A stretch of 64,000 nucleotides of DNA from contig NZ_CP125644.1 of the NCBI RefSeq assembly GCF_030053155.1, forward strand, positions 248,001 to 312,000, read 5' to 3'. The stretch comes from Rhizobium sp. BT03. GTDB taxonomy: Bacteria; Pseudomonadota; Alphaproteobacteria; Rhizobiales; Rhizobiaceae. This document shows positions 35,217-44,504 of the stretch, piece after piece. The stretch's first letter is position 1. Each line of letters begins with the position of its first letter. Under the pieces are notes generated by a model that saw only the letters and a list, made by a program, of their open reading frames with translations, searched no databases and was not told where the DNA came from. Both the position numbers and the translations under genes were made by a program.

Positions 35217-36209
35217 TTGCTGCAGCGATCGACGGAACGGCTCGATATCGACCTTCTCGTCCTGCCGGATACCAACCTGATCCTGATCGCATCGGTCATT
35301 GAGCCGCTGCGCGGCGCCAACCGCATCGCCGGCAGCGAGCTCTATCGCTGGCGGCTGCTGACGCCGGACGGCGCGCCGGTCCCGACCACCAGCCACATCG
35401 CCATCCCGGCCGAGGGCATCTTCCGGGCGACGACCGAGGACAAGCCGCTCTTCGTGCTGGCGAGTTACAACTGGCACCGCAGCGCGACGCCGGCACTCAA
35501 GATGCAGCTTTCCCAGGCCGCCCGCTACCGCAGGATCATTGCCGGCATCGAGTCGGGCACATGGCTGCTGGCCGAAGCAAGCCTGCTCGACGGGCTGCGG
35601 GCGACGGTCCACTGGGAGGATTACGAGGATTTTGCCCTGGCCTATCCTGAGGTCGGGGCCGTCAAGGACCGGTTCGTCATCGACGGCAAGCGGCTGACGA
35701 CATCAGGATCGCTGCCGACCGTCGACCTGATGCTGGAGGTGATCCGGCAGCGGCAAGGTTATTCGCTGGCGCTCGAAGTCAGCCGGCTGTTCCGTTACGA
35801 GCAGCCTTCCTTCCATGTCGACGAACCGCTGTCCGCAGCCTCGGCAGGCCTACGCATGCACGATCCTCGTGTCACCCAGGCGGTGCGGCTGATGGAAGAG
35901 CATATCGAGCAGCCTCTGGTGTTGGCCCGGCTCGCCCGCAGGGTGGGCATCAGCGCCCGGCATCTACAGGATCTTTTCCAGCAGAGCATCGGCGCGCCGC
36001 CGCATGTGCATTATCTCGCGCTCCGCCTGAACGCGGCGCGCCGCAAGGTGATCGAGACGACAGGCTCCTTTGCCGACATCGCCGCGGCGACCGGCTTCAA
36101 TTCGGCCTCGGCCTTTGCAAGAAGCTACCGGGCGGGTTTCTCCGAGAGCCCATCGGAGACGAGGCGGCGGCTGCGCCGCCGCATCACCCTATCACAGGCG
36201 CCGCCATAG
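35217..36209 (+). CDS. cdhR: AraC-family regulator with GATase1-like domain (CdhR-like)
   Basis: 330 residues from a TTG at 35217, chosen because GGGAGG lies five bases upstream and the N-terminus (LLQRSTERLDIDLLVLPDTNL) then matches the family. Residues ~10-190 are DJ-1/PfpI-like (IAGIESGTWLLAEASLLDGLRATVHWE). The C-terminal ~100 residues hold two helix-turn-helix units (LARLARRVGISARHLQDLFQ; FADIAAATGFNSASAFARSYR). Divergent from the carnitine operon, hence its predicted activator in response to carnitine. The 3' end overlaps the convergent LysR gene by 26 bases. Confidence 0.88.
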   Translation: MLQRSTERLDIDLLVLPDTNLILIASVIEPLRGANRIAGSELYRWRLLTPDGAPVPTTSHIAIPAEGIFRATTEDKPLFVLASYNWHRSATPALKMQLSQAARYRRIIAGIESGTWLLAEASLLDGLRATVHWEDYEDFALAYPEVGAVKDRFVIDGKRLTTSGSLPTVDLMLEVIRQRQGYSLALEVSRLFRYEQPSFHVDEPLSAASAGLRMHDPRVTQAVRLMEEHIEQPLVLARLARRVGISARHLQDLFQQSIGAPPHVHYLALRLNAARRKVIETTGSFADIAAATGFNSASAFARSYRAGFSESPSETRRRLRRRITLSQAPP

Positions 36210-37059
36210 GCTGGAAGGCTTCGCGCACCATCTCGGCAAGCACCCGGACGGCTTCGCTGGAGCGATAGGTGCTCCGTCGAAGCACGACCTTCGAGGAATC
36301 GACCGGCGGAAAACCGTCTTCGGCGGTCAGCTCCCGGCAGCCGGGCGGGATGCTGCTGCGGGAAAGCGTGGTGACGGCAAGGCCTGCGGTCACGGCATTC
36401 TTCAGCCCCGAGCCGGTATCGGCGATGAAGGCGATCCGGTAGTTGCGGCCGATCTGCTCCAGCGAGCGGAGTGCAAAATCACGTGACCAGGTGGAGTTGC
36501 GATAGGTCGCAACGGGCAGCGGATCGATGTCATGCAGCCGATGGACCATCGACGTGACCCAGACTGTCGGATCAATGCAGAGAACCTCGCCCTTGTTCTG
36601 ATCGCTCCAGTCGAAAACGACGGCGAGATCGAGTTCGTCCCGTTCCAGGGCGGCAAGGTTGCGGACCGTATAGTCGCAGGACACCGTGACCTCGACCGCC
36701 GGATGCCGCACCGCGAAAGCCGCGAGCGCTGCCGGCAGCACCGTCTGGCTGTACTCCTCGGGAATTCCGATACGCACAGGCCCGTCGAGCGGTTTGCTGC
36801 GGATCGTCACGGCAGCCTCGTTCAAGAGATCGATGACTCTACGGGCATAAGGGACGAGCTGTATGCCCTGGCGGGTGAGCAGCACGCCGCGGGCGCCGCG
36901 CTCGAAAAGCATTTCGCCGATCGCCTCCTCGAGCCTCTTGATCTGGGTGCTGACGGCCGATTGCGTCCGCCCGATGCGCTGGGCAGCCGCGGAGAAATTC
37001 AAGGTTTCGGCGACAACCAGAAAGGTTCGCAGCAGGTCGCTCTCGATCGGTTCATGCAT
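36184..37059 (-). CDS. LysR-family transcriptional regulator
   Basis: 291 residues from the ATG at 37059 (MHEPIESDLLRTFLVV). The frame also allows an ATG at 37092; neither has a strong SD. N-terminal winged helix with SAAAQRIGRTQSAVSTQIKRLEEAIG, then a periplasmic-type effector domain. Divergent from the EamA transporter gene, with a gap of ~110 bases, so it probably controls that gene. The inducer is unknown. Confidence 0.9.
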   Translation of the reverse strand: MHEPIESDLLRTFLVVAETLNFSAAAQRIGRTQSAVSTQIKRLEEAIGEMLFERGARGVLLTRQGIQLVPYARRVIDLLNEAAVTIRSKPLDGPVRIGIPEEYSQTVLPAALAAFAVRHPAVEVTVSCDYTVRNLAALERDELDLAVVFDWSDQNKGEVLCIDPTVWVTSMVHRLHDIDPLPVATYRNSTWSRDFALRSLEQIGRNYRIAFIADTGSGLKNAVTAGLAVTTLSRSSIPPGCRELTAEDGFPPVDSSKVVLRRSTYRSSEAVRVLAEMVREAFQPMAAPVIG

Positions 37060-37171
37060 GACATAGCCATAGAAAAAATCGATGATAGCCATCTCTACTA
37101 TTCGTTTGTCTAATGTCAATTCCGGGCGCAGAAATGAACCGCGTTCGACTTCCTTCTTTGAGACCATCTGC

Positions 37172-38077
37172 GTGACCATTGAAAATCCGACCACGCGCCT
37201 CGCAGGCAGCGAGCACGAGAAGGGTGTGCTTCTCATCGTTGCCGCGACGCTCGCCTGGAGTGCGAGCGGCGTTTATTCGCGGCTGCTCACGACCGACGTA
37301 TGGACGGCGATCGCCTGGCGGTCGCTGTTCGGAGGCCTGTTCCTGCTGATCCCCTGCCTTTTCCTCGAAGGGGGCATCTCGCGGCGGCAATGGCGTTCCG
37401 TCTTCCATCCCAGCGGCCTTGCGATGATCGCATGCCAGACCCTCAGTCAGGGATGTTTCATCGGGGCGCTCTACATGACCACCGTCGCCAATGTGACGAT
37501 GATCTATGCGACGACGCCCTTCATCGCGGCTCTGTTCGGCTGGCTCATCCTCAGAGAGAGGGTCGCCAGGCGGACGATGATTGCCGGCGCCGTGTCCCTC
37601 TTCGGCGTCGGCGTCATCGTCGCCTCGTCGATCGGCGGCGGCACCGGCTGGGGTGATCTCTTGGCGCTCGGCATGACCGCCTCCTTCGCGCTCGTCATCA
37701 TCATTCCGCGCGTCAGCCCCGGCGTGCCGAGCCTGCCGCCGACCGTCGTCAGCGCTTTCCTGACGCTCGTCATCTTCGCGCCCTTCGGTTCGGTCGGCTC
37801 GCTCGACCTGCACAACTGGATCGTGCTTGCCGCCTTCGGCGCCACCAATTTCTCGCTGGCGCTGGTGCTCTTCCTCGCCGGAGCGAAGCGAATGCCGCCA
37901 GCCGAAGCCGCGCTGATCGGCACGATGGAAATCGTGCTGACGCCCTTCTGGGTCTGGCTGCTGTTTTCGGAACAGCCGCCCGTCGCCACCTATTTCGGCG
38001 GCGCGATCATCCTCGGCGCGGTGTTCTGGCACACGGCGGTCGACTTCACCAGGGGCCGGCGGAGTTACGACGGCTAA
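37172..38077 (+). CDS. EamA-family (DMT) membrane transporter
   Basis: 301 residues if started at the GTG at 37172; the frame runs back to 37082, but the extra residues are polar and atypical. Ten membrane helices in two EamA repeats are visible (GVLLIVAATLAWSASGVYSRLL; and GWGDLLALGMTASFALVIIIP). Probable metabolite exporter in the inner membrane. The divergent LysR gene suggests the usual regulator-exporter pair. Confidence 0.87.
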   Translation: MTIENPTTRLAGSEHEKGVLLIVAATLAWSASGVYSRLLTTDVWTAIAWRSLFGGLFLLIPCLFLEGGISRRQWRSVFHPSGLAMIACQTLSQGCFIGALYMTTVANVTMIYATTPFIAALFGWLILRERVARRTMIAGAVSLFGVGVIVASSIGGGTGWGDLLALGMTASFALVIIIPRVSPGVPSLPPTVVSAFLTLVIFAPFGSVGSLDLHNWIVLAAFGATNFSLALVLFLAGAKRMPPAEAALIGTMEIVLTPFWVWLLFSEQPPVATYFGGAIILGAVFWHTAVDFTRGRRSYDG

Positions 38078-38143
38078 CCACGCCGCCCGATTGCCGTGGC
38101 GGTCGTTTCCATGTGGCCTTGTTTCATGTGGCCTGGGCCTCAA

Positions 38144-38578
38144 TCAGCCGAAGAACGCACGGAGCTGAGCGAAAAACCCGCTTGGTTTGGGATCTGCCAT
38201 CTTTCGCACCCGGCGAGCGACCGTGGCCGCGCTGACGCGTTCACCAAAATGACAGAAGCAGACAAGCTCGTGCAATTGCCCGTCGCTGAGCTCGAAGAAT
38301 CGCTTGGCCTCTCCATAGCTATCATCTTCCATTCCTGCCGCCCGCAGAATGGGATCAGCGAACGCGACGGAGATCGGGGTGTCGTCATCCCGCATGGCAA
38401 TCCGATCTTCGATCGGCTGATATTCTGTTTCGTGAAGCGTCTTGAGAAACGGTCTGGGGCTGCGTTCGAGACTTTCGGCCCACCGTTCAATCCGTTCGCG
38501 CCGCGTTAATTCAAGGCGCTTGCAGGTCGTGCTGACCTTCGCAATCGTTTTCAACTGCTCCAGTGCATACTGTTCCAT
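38144..38578 (-). CDS. Conserved-type hypothetical protein, 144 residues
   Basis: Has an excellent ribosome binding site (TAGGAGGCCGAA before the ATG) and normal codon use. Mostly helical and soluble: a basic N-terminal region (CKRLELTRRERIERWAESLE), an acidic middle, and CFCHFGERVSAATVARRVRKMAD near the end. No known domain or catalytic motif recognised. Stands alone, convergent with the EamA gene (66 bases apart). Confidence 0.7.
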   Translation of the reverse strand: MEQYALEQLKTIAKVSTTCKRLELTRRERIERWAESLERSPRPFLKTLHETEYQPIEDRIAMRDDDTPISVAFADPILRAAGMEDDSYGEAKRFFELSDGQLHELVCFCHFGERVSAATVARRVRKMADPKPSGFFAQLRAFFG

Positions 38579-39246
38579 TTCGGCCTCCTATCTCTGAGAA
38601 AAATAGATGGTCCGCTCCCGGAAATAGCGTGGCTCAGGTCGCAGCCGATGTCCAATCACGATTGGAAACGGCATCTGCCGCTGGTCGAACAATGCGATCG
38701 CGGCGCGACAACCGGCGCATGAACCCTACATTGCTCAATGTATTTGATCGGAGGCCTGCATCAAATCTTCTCTACCGATCCGGAAAACCGCCCTATTCCG
38801 GGGATCAACTCATACCTGCCGGCGGCATGCTATCGGAGTTTTCCGACTGTCGTCTTTGAGTTGCACCCATGTCGTTTTTTTGGGCGCTGTTTTCCGCCGG
38901 GCATGGTTTTCTTACGGTGTTCAAGGCGCTGGTCACTGGCGACAGAACCGTTGGAAGGCCGACCGAAGATTCCAAGATGAATCGAAAGGAGGTTCTGGAG
39001 CCCGGAAACCAGCTCTTTGCGCAGCAAATCGGCGGATTGCGGCGGCGATGACGAGCGGAACGACAGGCCGGACCTATCGTCTCCACTCTTCCCCTCCATC
39101 CAATCTGCCCCCGCCTATTTGCGAAATTCGAATATCGCCCGATGCGGCGTTGTGAATACCGGGTTGCAGAGGAGGCAGGCCGGAGGAAAAGTTGCCATCG
39201 ATTGCATCGGTTGCAGATCGAGGCATTCAACGAATGGGAGGAATCC
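38579..39246. other. Long intergenic region, no gene recognised
   Basis: 668 bases between the small hypothetical gene and formaldehyde dehydrogenase. Open frames here on both strands are short, start without SD sequences and have unusual composition. It should contain the fdhA promoter; no operator, repeat or hairpin stands out. Confidence 0.5.
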
Positions 39247-40437
39247 ATGAGCAAGAATAGAGGCGTCGTTTATTTGAGGCCGGGCAAGGTCGAAGTTCGC
39301 GACATCGACGACCCGAAGCTGGAAGCACCCGACGGCCGCCGCATCGAGCACGGCGTCATCCTGAAGGTGATCTCGACCAATATCTGCGGCTCCGACCAGC
39401 ACATGGTCCGCGGCCGCACGACCGCAATGCCGGGCCTGGTCCTCGGTCATGAAATCACCGGCGAGGTCATCGAGAAAGGCGTCGACGTCGAGATGCTCGA
39501 CATCGGCGATATCGTCTCGGTGCCGTTCAATGTCGCCTGCGGCCGTTGCCGCTGCTGCAAGTCCCAGGATACCGGCGTCTGCCTGACGGTGAACCCGGCT
39601 CGCGCCGGCGGCGCTTACGGCTATGTCGACATGGGCGGCTGGATCGGCGGACAGGCGCGCTACGTCACCATTCCCTATGCCGATTTCAACCTGCTCAAAA
39701 TCCCCGATCGGGACAAGGCGATGGCGAAGATCCGCGATCTCACCATGCTCTCCGACATTCTGCCCACCGGCTTCCATGGCGCGGTGCGCGCCGGCGTCGG
39801 GGTCGGATCGACCGTCTACGTCGCAGGCGCCGGTCCCGTCGGCCTTGCGGCTGCGGCTTCGGCACGCATCCTCGGCGCCGCTGTCGTCATGATCGGTGAC
39901 TTCAACAAGGACCGCCTGGCGCATGCGGCAAAAGTCGGCTTCGAACCGATCGATCTCTCCAAGAGCGACCGTCTCGGCGACATGATCGCCCAAGTCGTCG
40001 GCAGCAACGAAGTGGACAGCGCCATCGACGCGGTCGGCTTCGAAGCGCGCGGCCATTCGGGCGGCGAACAGCCGGCGATCGTGCTCAATCAGATGATGGA
40101 GATCACCCGCGCCGCAGGTTCGATCGGCATTCCCGGCCTTTACGTCACCGAGGATCCTGGTGCCGTCGACAACGCCGCCAAACACGGCAATCTGTCGCTC
40201 CGCTTCGGCCTCGGCTGGGCCAAGGCGCAGTCCTTCCACACCGGCCAGACGCCGGTGCTCAAGTACAATCGTCAACTGATGCAGGCGATCCTGCACGACC
40301 GGCTGCCGATTGCCGATATCGTCAACGCCAAGGTCATCCCGCTCGACGAAGCGGCCGCAGGCTATGAAAGCTTCGACCACGGAGCGGCGACGAAATTCGT
40401 CCTCGATCCGCACGGCGAGGTAGCGAAAGCCGCCTAA
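39247..40437 (+). CDS. fdhA: Glutathione-independent formaldehyde dehydrogenase
   Basis: 396 residues from the ATG at 39247 (GGGAGG upstream). Zinc MDR family: catalytic-zinc site NICGSDQHM and GHE, structural-zinc loop CGRCRCCKSQDTGVC, GAGPVG Rossmann motif, and the long insertion with GYVDMGGWIGGQARYV and GLYVTEDPGAVDN that marks the Pseudomonas-type formaldehyde dismutase/dehydrogenase subgroup. Oxidises formaldehyde to formate with NAD+ bound tightly. Formaldehyde is released when dimethylglycine, sarcosine or other N-methyl compounds are demethylated, which links it to the betaine modules on both sides. Confidence 0.92.
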   Translation: MSKNRGVVYLRPGKVEVRDIDDPKLEAPDGRRIEHGVILKVISTNICGSDQHMVRGRTTAMPGLVLGHEITGEVIEKGVDVEMLDIGDIVSVPFNVACGRCRCCKSQDTGVCLTVNPARAGGAYGYVDMGGWIGGQARYVTIPYADFNLLKIPDRDKAMAKIRDLTMLSDILPTGFHGAVRAGVGVGSTVYVAGAGPVGLAAAASARILGAAVVMIGDFNKDRLAHAAKVGFEPIDLSKSDRLGDMIAQVVGSNEVDSAIDAVGFEARGHSGGEQPAIVLNQMMEITRAAGSIGIPGLYVTEDPGAVDNAAKHGNLSLRFGLGWAKAQSFHTGQTPVLKYNRQLMQAILHDRLPIADIVNAKVIPLDEAAAGYESFDHGAATKFVLDPHGEVAKAA

Positions 40438-40460
40438 CGCCAAGGACTGAAGACCAAACT

Positions 40461-40505
40461 TGCAGCGCCGCGCATCTTTTCAGACGCGCGGCGCTGCAGC
40501 ATTTT
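40461..40505. terminator. Strong hairpin terminator between fdhA and the convergent binding-protein gene
   Basis: TGCAGCGCCGCGC / GCGCGGCGCTGCA, 13-bp perfect stem with a 12-base loop, then CATTTTC on the plus strand. Serves two convergent genes. Confidence 0.8.
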
Positions 40506-40526
40506 CGAAAGAATCTGTCGGCAAAA

Positions 40527-41333
40527 CTACTCGATGCTGAACGGGAAATATTTTGCGTTGATCATGTCATAGGTCCCGTCCGCCTTGATGGTCTTCAATG
40601 CGTCGTTCAAGCGCGTAAGGCGTTCCTTGTCATCCAGGCGCAGCGCGATGCCGGCACCTTCACCGAAATATGTGACGTCGACCAGATCCGGTCCTTTGAA
40701 CTCGCAGCAGGTTCCCGCCTTCGTATTGGCGATCCAGTCGTAAATGGCGAGTTTGTCCTCCAGGATGATATCGACGCTGCCGTCCGACAATCCCTTGTAC
40801 AATTCAGGCGAAGACCGGAAGACCTTCTTCTTCATCTCCGGATAGAGATGGTTGGCGTAGGATTCCTGCGCCGTCGACGACGTCACCCCGAGGATTTTGC
40901 CGCTGAGGCCAGCGGGACTGATATCGCTGATCGGCGAATCTTTCCGGGCTATGAACACCGACGGGCTGTTGTAGTATTTCTCCGTAAAGGCAACCTTTTG
41001 CCGCCGCTCGAGGCTCATCGACATGGACGAGATGATCGCGTCGTATTTATCGGCAACGAGATTGGGGATGATATCGTCCCATTTCTCCATGATGAACTGG
41101 CATTCGAACTTGCCGACTTCGCAAAGCGCATTGGCGATATCGATATCGAAACCCTGAAGCTTGTTGTTGGCATCGAGATAGTTGAAGGGCGGAAATGCGC
41201 CTTCGACGGCAATTCGCATCGGCATCGGATCTTGCGCGGCCGCCGGGAAGGGCGAGGCCGCGGCCAAGAAGATACCCAGCCCGCCCGCCATCAGCGCCCC
41301 GCGCACCATAGTCTGAAAGGATATGCGCAGCAT
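40527..41333 (-). CDS. Amino-acid ABC transporter binding protein (family 3), orphan
   Basis: 268 residues from the ATG at 41333 with AAGGAGCT upstream. Signal peptide ends near PAAAQ. Body of the lysine/arginine/ornithine-binding type: RIAVEGAFPPFNYLDANNKLQGFDIDIANALC, DAIISSMSMSLERRQKVAFTEKYY and FGEGAGIALRLDD. No permease or ATPase gene is adjacent, so it must share a transporter encoded elsewhere. Ligand: a cationic or other polar amino acid, unproven. Confidence 0.9.
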   Translation of the reverse strand: MLRISFQTMVRGALMAGGLGIFLAAASPFPAAAQDPMPMRIAVEGAFPPFNYLDANNKLQGFDIDIANALCEVGKFECQFIMEKWDDIIPNLVADKYDAIISSMSMSLERRQKVAFTEKYYNSPSVFIARKDSPISDISPAGLSGKILGVTSSTAQESYANHLYPEMKKKVFRSSPELYKGLSDGSVDIILEDKLAIYDWIANTKAGTCCEFKGPDLVDVTYFGEGAGIALRLDDKERLTRLNDALKTIKADGTYDMINAKYFPFSIE

Positions 41334-41434
41334 CGTCGGGAGCTCCTTGGGGCGTGTTCGATCTCGCCCATACTGCGCCGTAGCTTTTAATTCTACGTGA
41401 ACGCTTCTTTGGTAGCGTCGACGCATGCGCCCGC

Positions 41435-43831
41435 GTGGTGGTGTTCAGGGGTTTTGGCTTGCACATCGTTGTTCCTTCCAGCTCCAATACGTTTCAGCAA
41501 TCCTGGATCGCCTCGGGAAGAATTCTCTTTCTGATCGCCGTCAGCGGGCTTGGAGCGATTGGACTCGTCGTTTTATCGGCGCTGTGGGCAGGAACCGAAA
41601 GCGATGCCGCCGCCCTTGATCGCCAGCGCCAGCTCGTGAATGCCCGGCTGCGGGAGCAGGTCGATCAGGTCGCGCATGTTATCGGCCAGTTCGGTAACGG
41701 CTATCTCACGCGCGTTTATCCTGCCGCCCGGTCAACCGGAGGCTCCTCCTCCAGTCTCGATGCAGTCCTGACGGCAGCAGCCGGCAGTGCGATCAGCCAG
41801 ACCGCAATGTCGGCCTTCGGCTACGACCAGGCTTTCGTCGTCGACGAGAACGCCCAACCGCTCATGCTGGCGGACGCCCAGACGGAAAAGCGTTATCGCT
41901 GGATGAAGCCTCTGTTTTTGCCTCTCCTTCAGGATGCCCGCCTTGGGGTGAGACAAGGGTCGGCGTCCGAACGAACACCGTCCTCGATGGAAAGACGCCT
42001 TGCAAGCGCGGCCGGCTCCAACCGTGCGTTGGCCAATCTGATGCGGCTGGAAGGCCGCCCGACGATCGTCGGCGTCGTCGCCATCAACGACGCCGATCAG
42101 GGACGGCAGCAACCGATGCGGCAATTCCTGATCGTCGTTCGGTTTATCGATGGTGCTGCGCTCGACGAACTGAGCCGGCAACAGGGGCTCAACGGCGCGC
42201 GCTTCGCGCGCACCGCCGATGCCGACGAGAACGAGGTCGCGTTTCAGATCGACGCGACGGCAAACGGCGAACCGATCGGCTTCATCGTCTGGCGGCCCGA
42301 TCTTCCAGGGTCGAGGGTCATCGGCCGCCTGATGCCGGCGCTCTCGATTGCCGCCCTGGTGATCGCGGTGCTGTTTTCGGTTCTGCTGGTGCGCCTGCGA
42401 AGCAGTCTCGGCGAATTAAAGAAAAGCGAGCTGCATGCACGCCAGCTTGCCTTGCATGACGTGCTGACCGACCTTCCCAACCGCGCCTTGTTCGCGATGC
42501 GGTTCGACGAGTGCCTGGCCGAGACCCGGAATTCGACCGAACGCTCGGCCGTCGCGCTTCTCGACCTCGACCGCTTCAAAGCCGTGAACGACACGTTCGG
42601 CCATGCGGCCGGCGATGAACTCATCAGGCTGGCTGCGGAGCGGATCCGCTCCATACTGCGTCCAGGCGACACCCTTGCCCGTCTCGGAGGCGACGAATTT
42701 GCGCTGCTTCTCCGGGACATCAAAGATTATGATCAAGTTTTGCCGGCAATCTGCGAAGCGATCGTTGCCGAACTTGGCAAGCCCTTCCCGCTTTTGCGCG
42801 GCGAGGCGGTCGCCCGCGTCGGCGGCTCGATCGGCGTGACCGTCGTGCCGGATGCCGGCCGGAATGCCGACGACATCATGCGCTATGCCGACGTCGCGCT
42901 CTACGAGGCAAAGATGGGCGGGAGAGGTCAATGGCGCGTCTATTCGCCGTCCATGGACGGCGGCAGAAACGCGCGCGACATTCTCAAGAACGAATTGCGC
43001 GAAGTTCTGGCCAAGGGCACGGCCTCCTCATCAGTTGGTCCACACCCGGATCTCGTTGCAAATAGGCCGGACTTCGGATCGCTGGAGGTCTATTACCAGA
43101 CGGTGCACCGCGCCGAGGGCGGATATTCGGCCTCTGGCGCGGAGGCGCTGGTGCGCTGGCGTCACAGCCAGCGCGGTCTGTTGACGCCGGCAAGCTTCAT
43201 CCCTGTCGCCGAGGAGGGCGGCCTCATCGACGCTCTCGGTTTCTGGGTGTTGCGCGAAGCCTGCCGAGCCGCCTGCAAATGGCCCGACGATACGTTTGTT
43301 GCCGTCAATGTGTCTCCCGCCCAGTTGCGGCGGCCGAATTTCGCCGAGGAAGTCTTCTCCGTACTTCAGGAGAGCGGGCTGCCGCCCTCCCGGCTTGAAC
43401 TCGAGCTCACCGAATCCTCGCTGATCGAAGACAACTCCGACATCTATTCGGTGCTGAAGTCGCTGCGCAGCCGGGGTATCCAGATTTCGCTCGATGATTT
43501 CGGAACCGGCTTTTCATGCCTCAGCCACCTGATGCGCTTCGACATCGACCGCATCAAGATCGATCGATCCTTCGTCTCGCTGCTCGGCACAAAGGCCAAC
43601 GGGGCAGCGATCATCGGCGCCATCGTCGCGCTCAGTCGCAACCTCGGCATCTCGACGACGGCGGAAGGGGTTGAAACCGAATATCAACGCGACTTTCTGG
43701 CCGCCCTCGGCTGCACCGACCTCCAGGGCTATTTCTTCTCCAAACCGGTTCCGCTTCGCGAACTCGACTGTTTCCGCAAACCTGAGACCGCCGCCGGATT
43801 GCTGACGATCGCTCCAGACGCCGTCGCCTGA
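41435..43831 (+). CDS. Membrane GGDEF-EAL protein with CHASE4-like sensor
   Basis: About 798 residues from a GTG at 41435; a start a few codons later is possible, no clear SD. TM1 (about 28-50), a periplasmic CHASE4-like domain (about 55-300), TM2 (about 305-325), then GGDEF (RLGGDEF, about 418-422) with an intact RxxD I-site (RPGD) five residues before, and EAL (EALVRW near 569; TESSLIED; DDFGTGF; AEGVET; GYFFSKP). Both halves keep their key residues, so it could make and/or degrade c-di-GMP. The signal sensed is unknown. Confidence 0.9.
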   Translation: MVVFRGFGLHIVVPSSSNTFQQSWIASGRILFLIAVSGLGAIGLVVLSALWAGTESDAAALDRQRQLVNARLREQVDQVAHVIGQFGNGYLTRVYPAARSTGGSSSSLDAVLTAAAGSAISQTAMSAFGYDQAFVVDENAQPLMLADAQTEKRYRWMKPLFLPLLQDARLGVRQGSASERTPSSMERRLASAAGSNRALANLMRLEGRPTIVGVVAINDADQGRQQPMRQFLIVVRFIDGAALDELSRQQGLNGARFARTADADENEVAFQIDATANGEPIGFIVWRPDLPGSRVIGRLMPALSIAALVIAVLFSVLLVRLRSSLGELKKSELHARQLALHDVLTDLPNRALFAMRFDECLAETRNSTERSAVALLDLDRFKAVNDTFGHAAGDELIRLAAERIRSILRPGDTLARLGGDEFALLLRDIKDYDQVLPAICEAIVAELGKPFPLLRGEAVARVGGSIGVTVVPDAGRNADDIMRYADVALYEAKMGGRGQWRVYSPSMDGGRNARDILKNELREVLAKGTASSSVGPHPDLVANRPDFGSLEVYYQTVHRAEGGYSASGAEALVRWRHSQRGLLTPASFIPVAEEGGLIDALGFWVLREACRAACKWPDDTFVAVNVSPAQLRRPNFAEEVFSVLQESGLPPSRLELELTESSLIEDNSDIYSVLKSLRSRGIQISLDDFGTGFSCLSHLMRFDIDRIKIDRSFVSLLGTKANGAAIIGAIVALSRNLGISTTAEGVETEYQRDFLAALGCTDLQGYFFSKPVPLRELDCFRKPETAAGLLTIAPDAVA

Positions 43832-43908
43832 AAAGGCTTCCGATCATCCGCCAGCCAAGGGAACTTTCGCCGCAGGCGATGGTTGAAGCCCGGAGAACGG
43901 AGGATGTG

Positions 43909-44493
43909 ATGGGCGAGATCGGCGAGTGGCGGCACCTTTGCGTCGACATGCAGCGGATGTTTGCCGAAGACACGCCGTGGCATGTTCCCTGGATGGCGCG
44001 GGTCTCGCCGCAGATCGAGGAACTCGCCGGACGGCACCCGTCCCGAACGATCTTTACCCGCTTCCTGCCGCCCGATCATGCCGACGAGATGCCGGGGAAA
44101 TGGCGGGATTATTACCGGAAATGGTGGATGATGACCGGCGAGCATCTTCCGCCCGACCTCGTCGATCTGGCCGCATCGCTGGCCTCTCTGGTTCCGCCGG
44201 CAAGGCACTTCGACAAACGCACCTATTCGCCCTGGATCGACGGCCGCCTCCATCCGATCCTTCAGTCGGAGCGGGTCGATACGCTGGTGATAACAGGCGG
44301 CGAAACCGATGTCTGCGTGCTTGCCACGACACTTGGCGCCATCGATCTCGGCTATCGTGTGATCGTGCTGAAGGACGCCGTCTGCAGCAGCGCCGACGAC
44401 ACCTATGACGCTTCGCTGGAGCTTCTGCACGATCGGTTTTCGGTGCAGCTCGAACTGATGGAGACTGAGGAATTTTTGCGGGGCGCTGGCTGA
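43909..44493 (+). CDS. Isochorismatase-family cysteine hydrolase
   Basis: 194 residues from the ATG at 43909, which has GGAGG five bases upstream; an ATG at 43879 lacks one. Catalytic triad visible: Asp in LCVDMQ (Asp13), Lys in FDKRTYS, Cys in ETDVCVLAT. The family hydrolyses amides, ureides and vinyl ethers. It differs strongly from the two hydrolases at 49.2 and 51.4 kb. Just upstream of a GbdR-like regulator and a betaine-binding protein, so an N-containing substrate of that module is possible. Confidence 0.88.
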   Translation: MGEIGEWRHLCVDMQRMFAEDTPWHVPWMARVSPQIEELAGRHPSRTIFTRFLPPDHADEMPGKWRDYYRKWWMMTGEHLPPDLVDLAASLASLVPPARHFDKRTYSPWIDGRLHPILQSERVDTLVITGGETDVCVLATTLGAIDLGYRVIVLKDAVCSSADDTYDASLELLHDRFSVQLELMETEEFLRGAG

Positions 44494-44504
44494 AGCAGCT
44501 CCCG

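Noticed and set aside
39115..40443. 442-residue open frame on the minus strand
   Set aside because: Exact antisense shadow of formaldehyde dehydrogenase.
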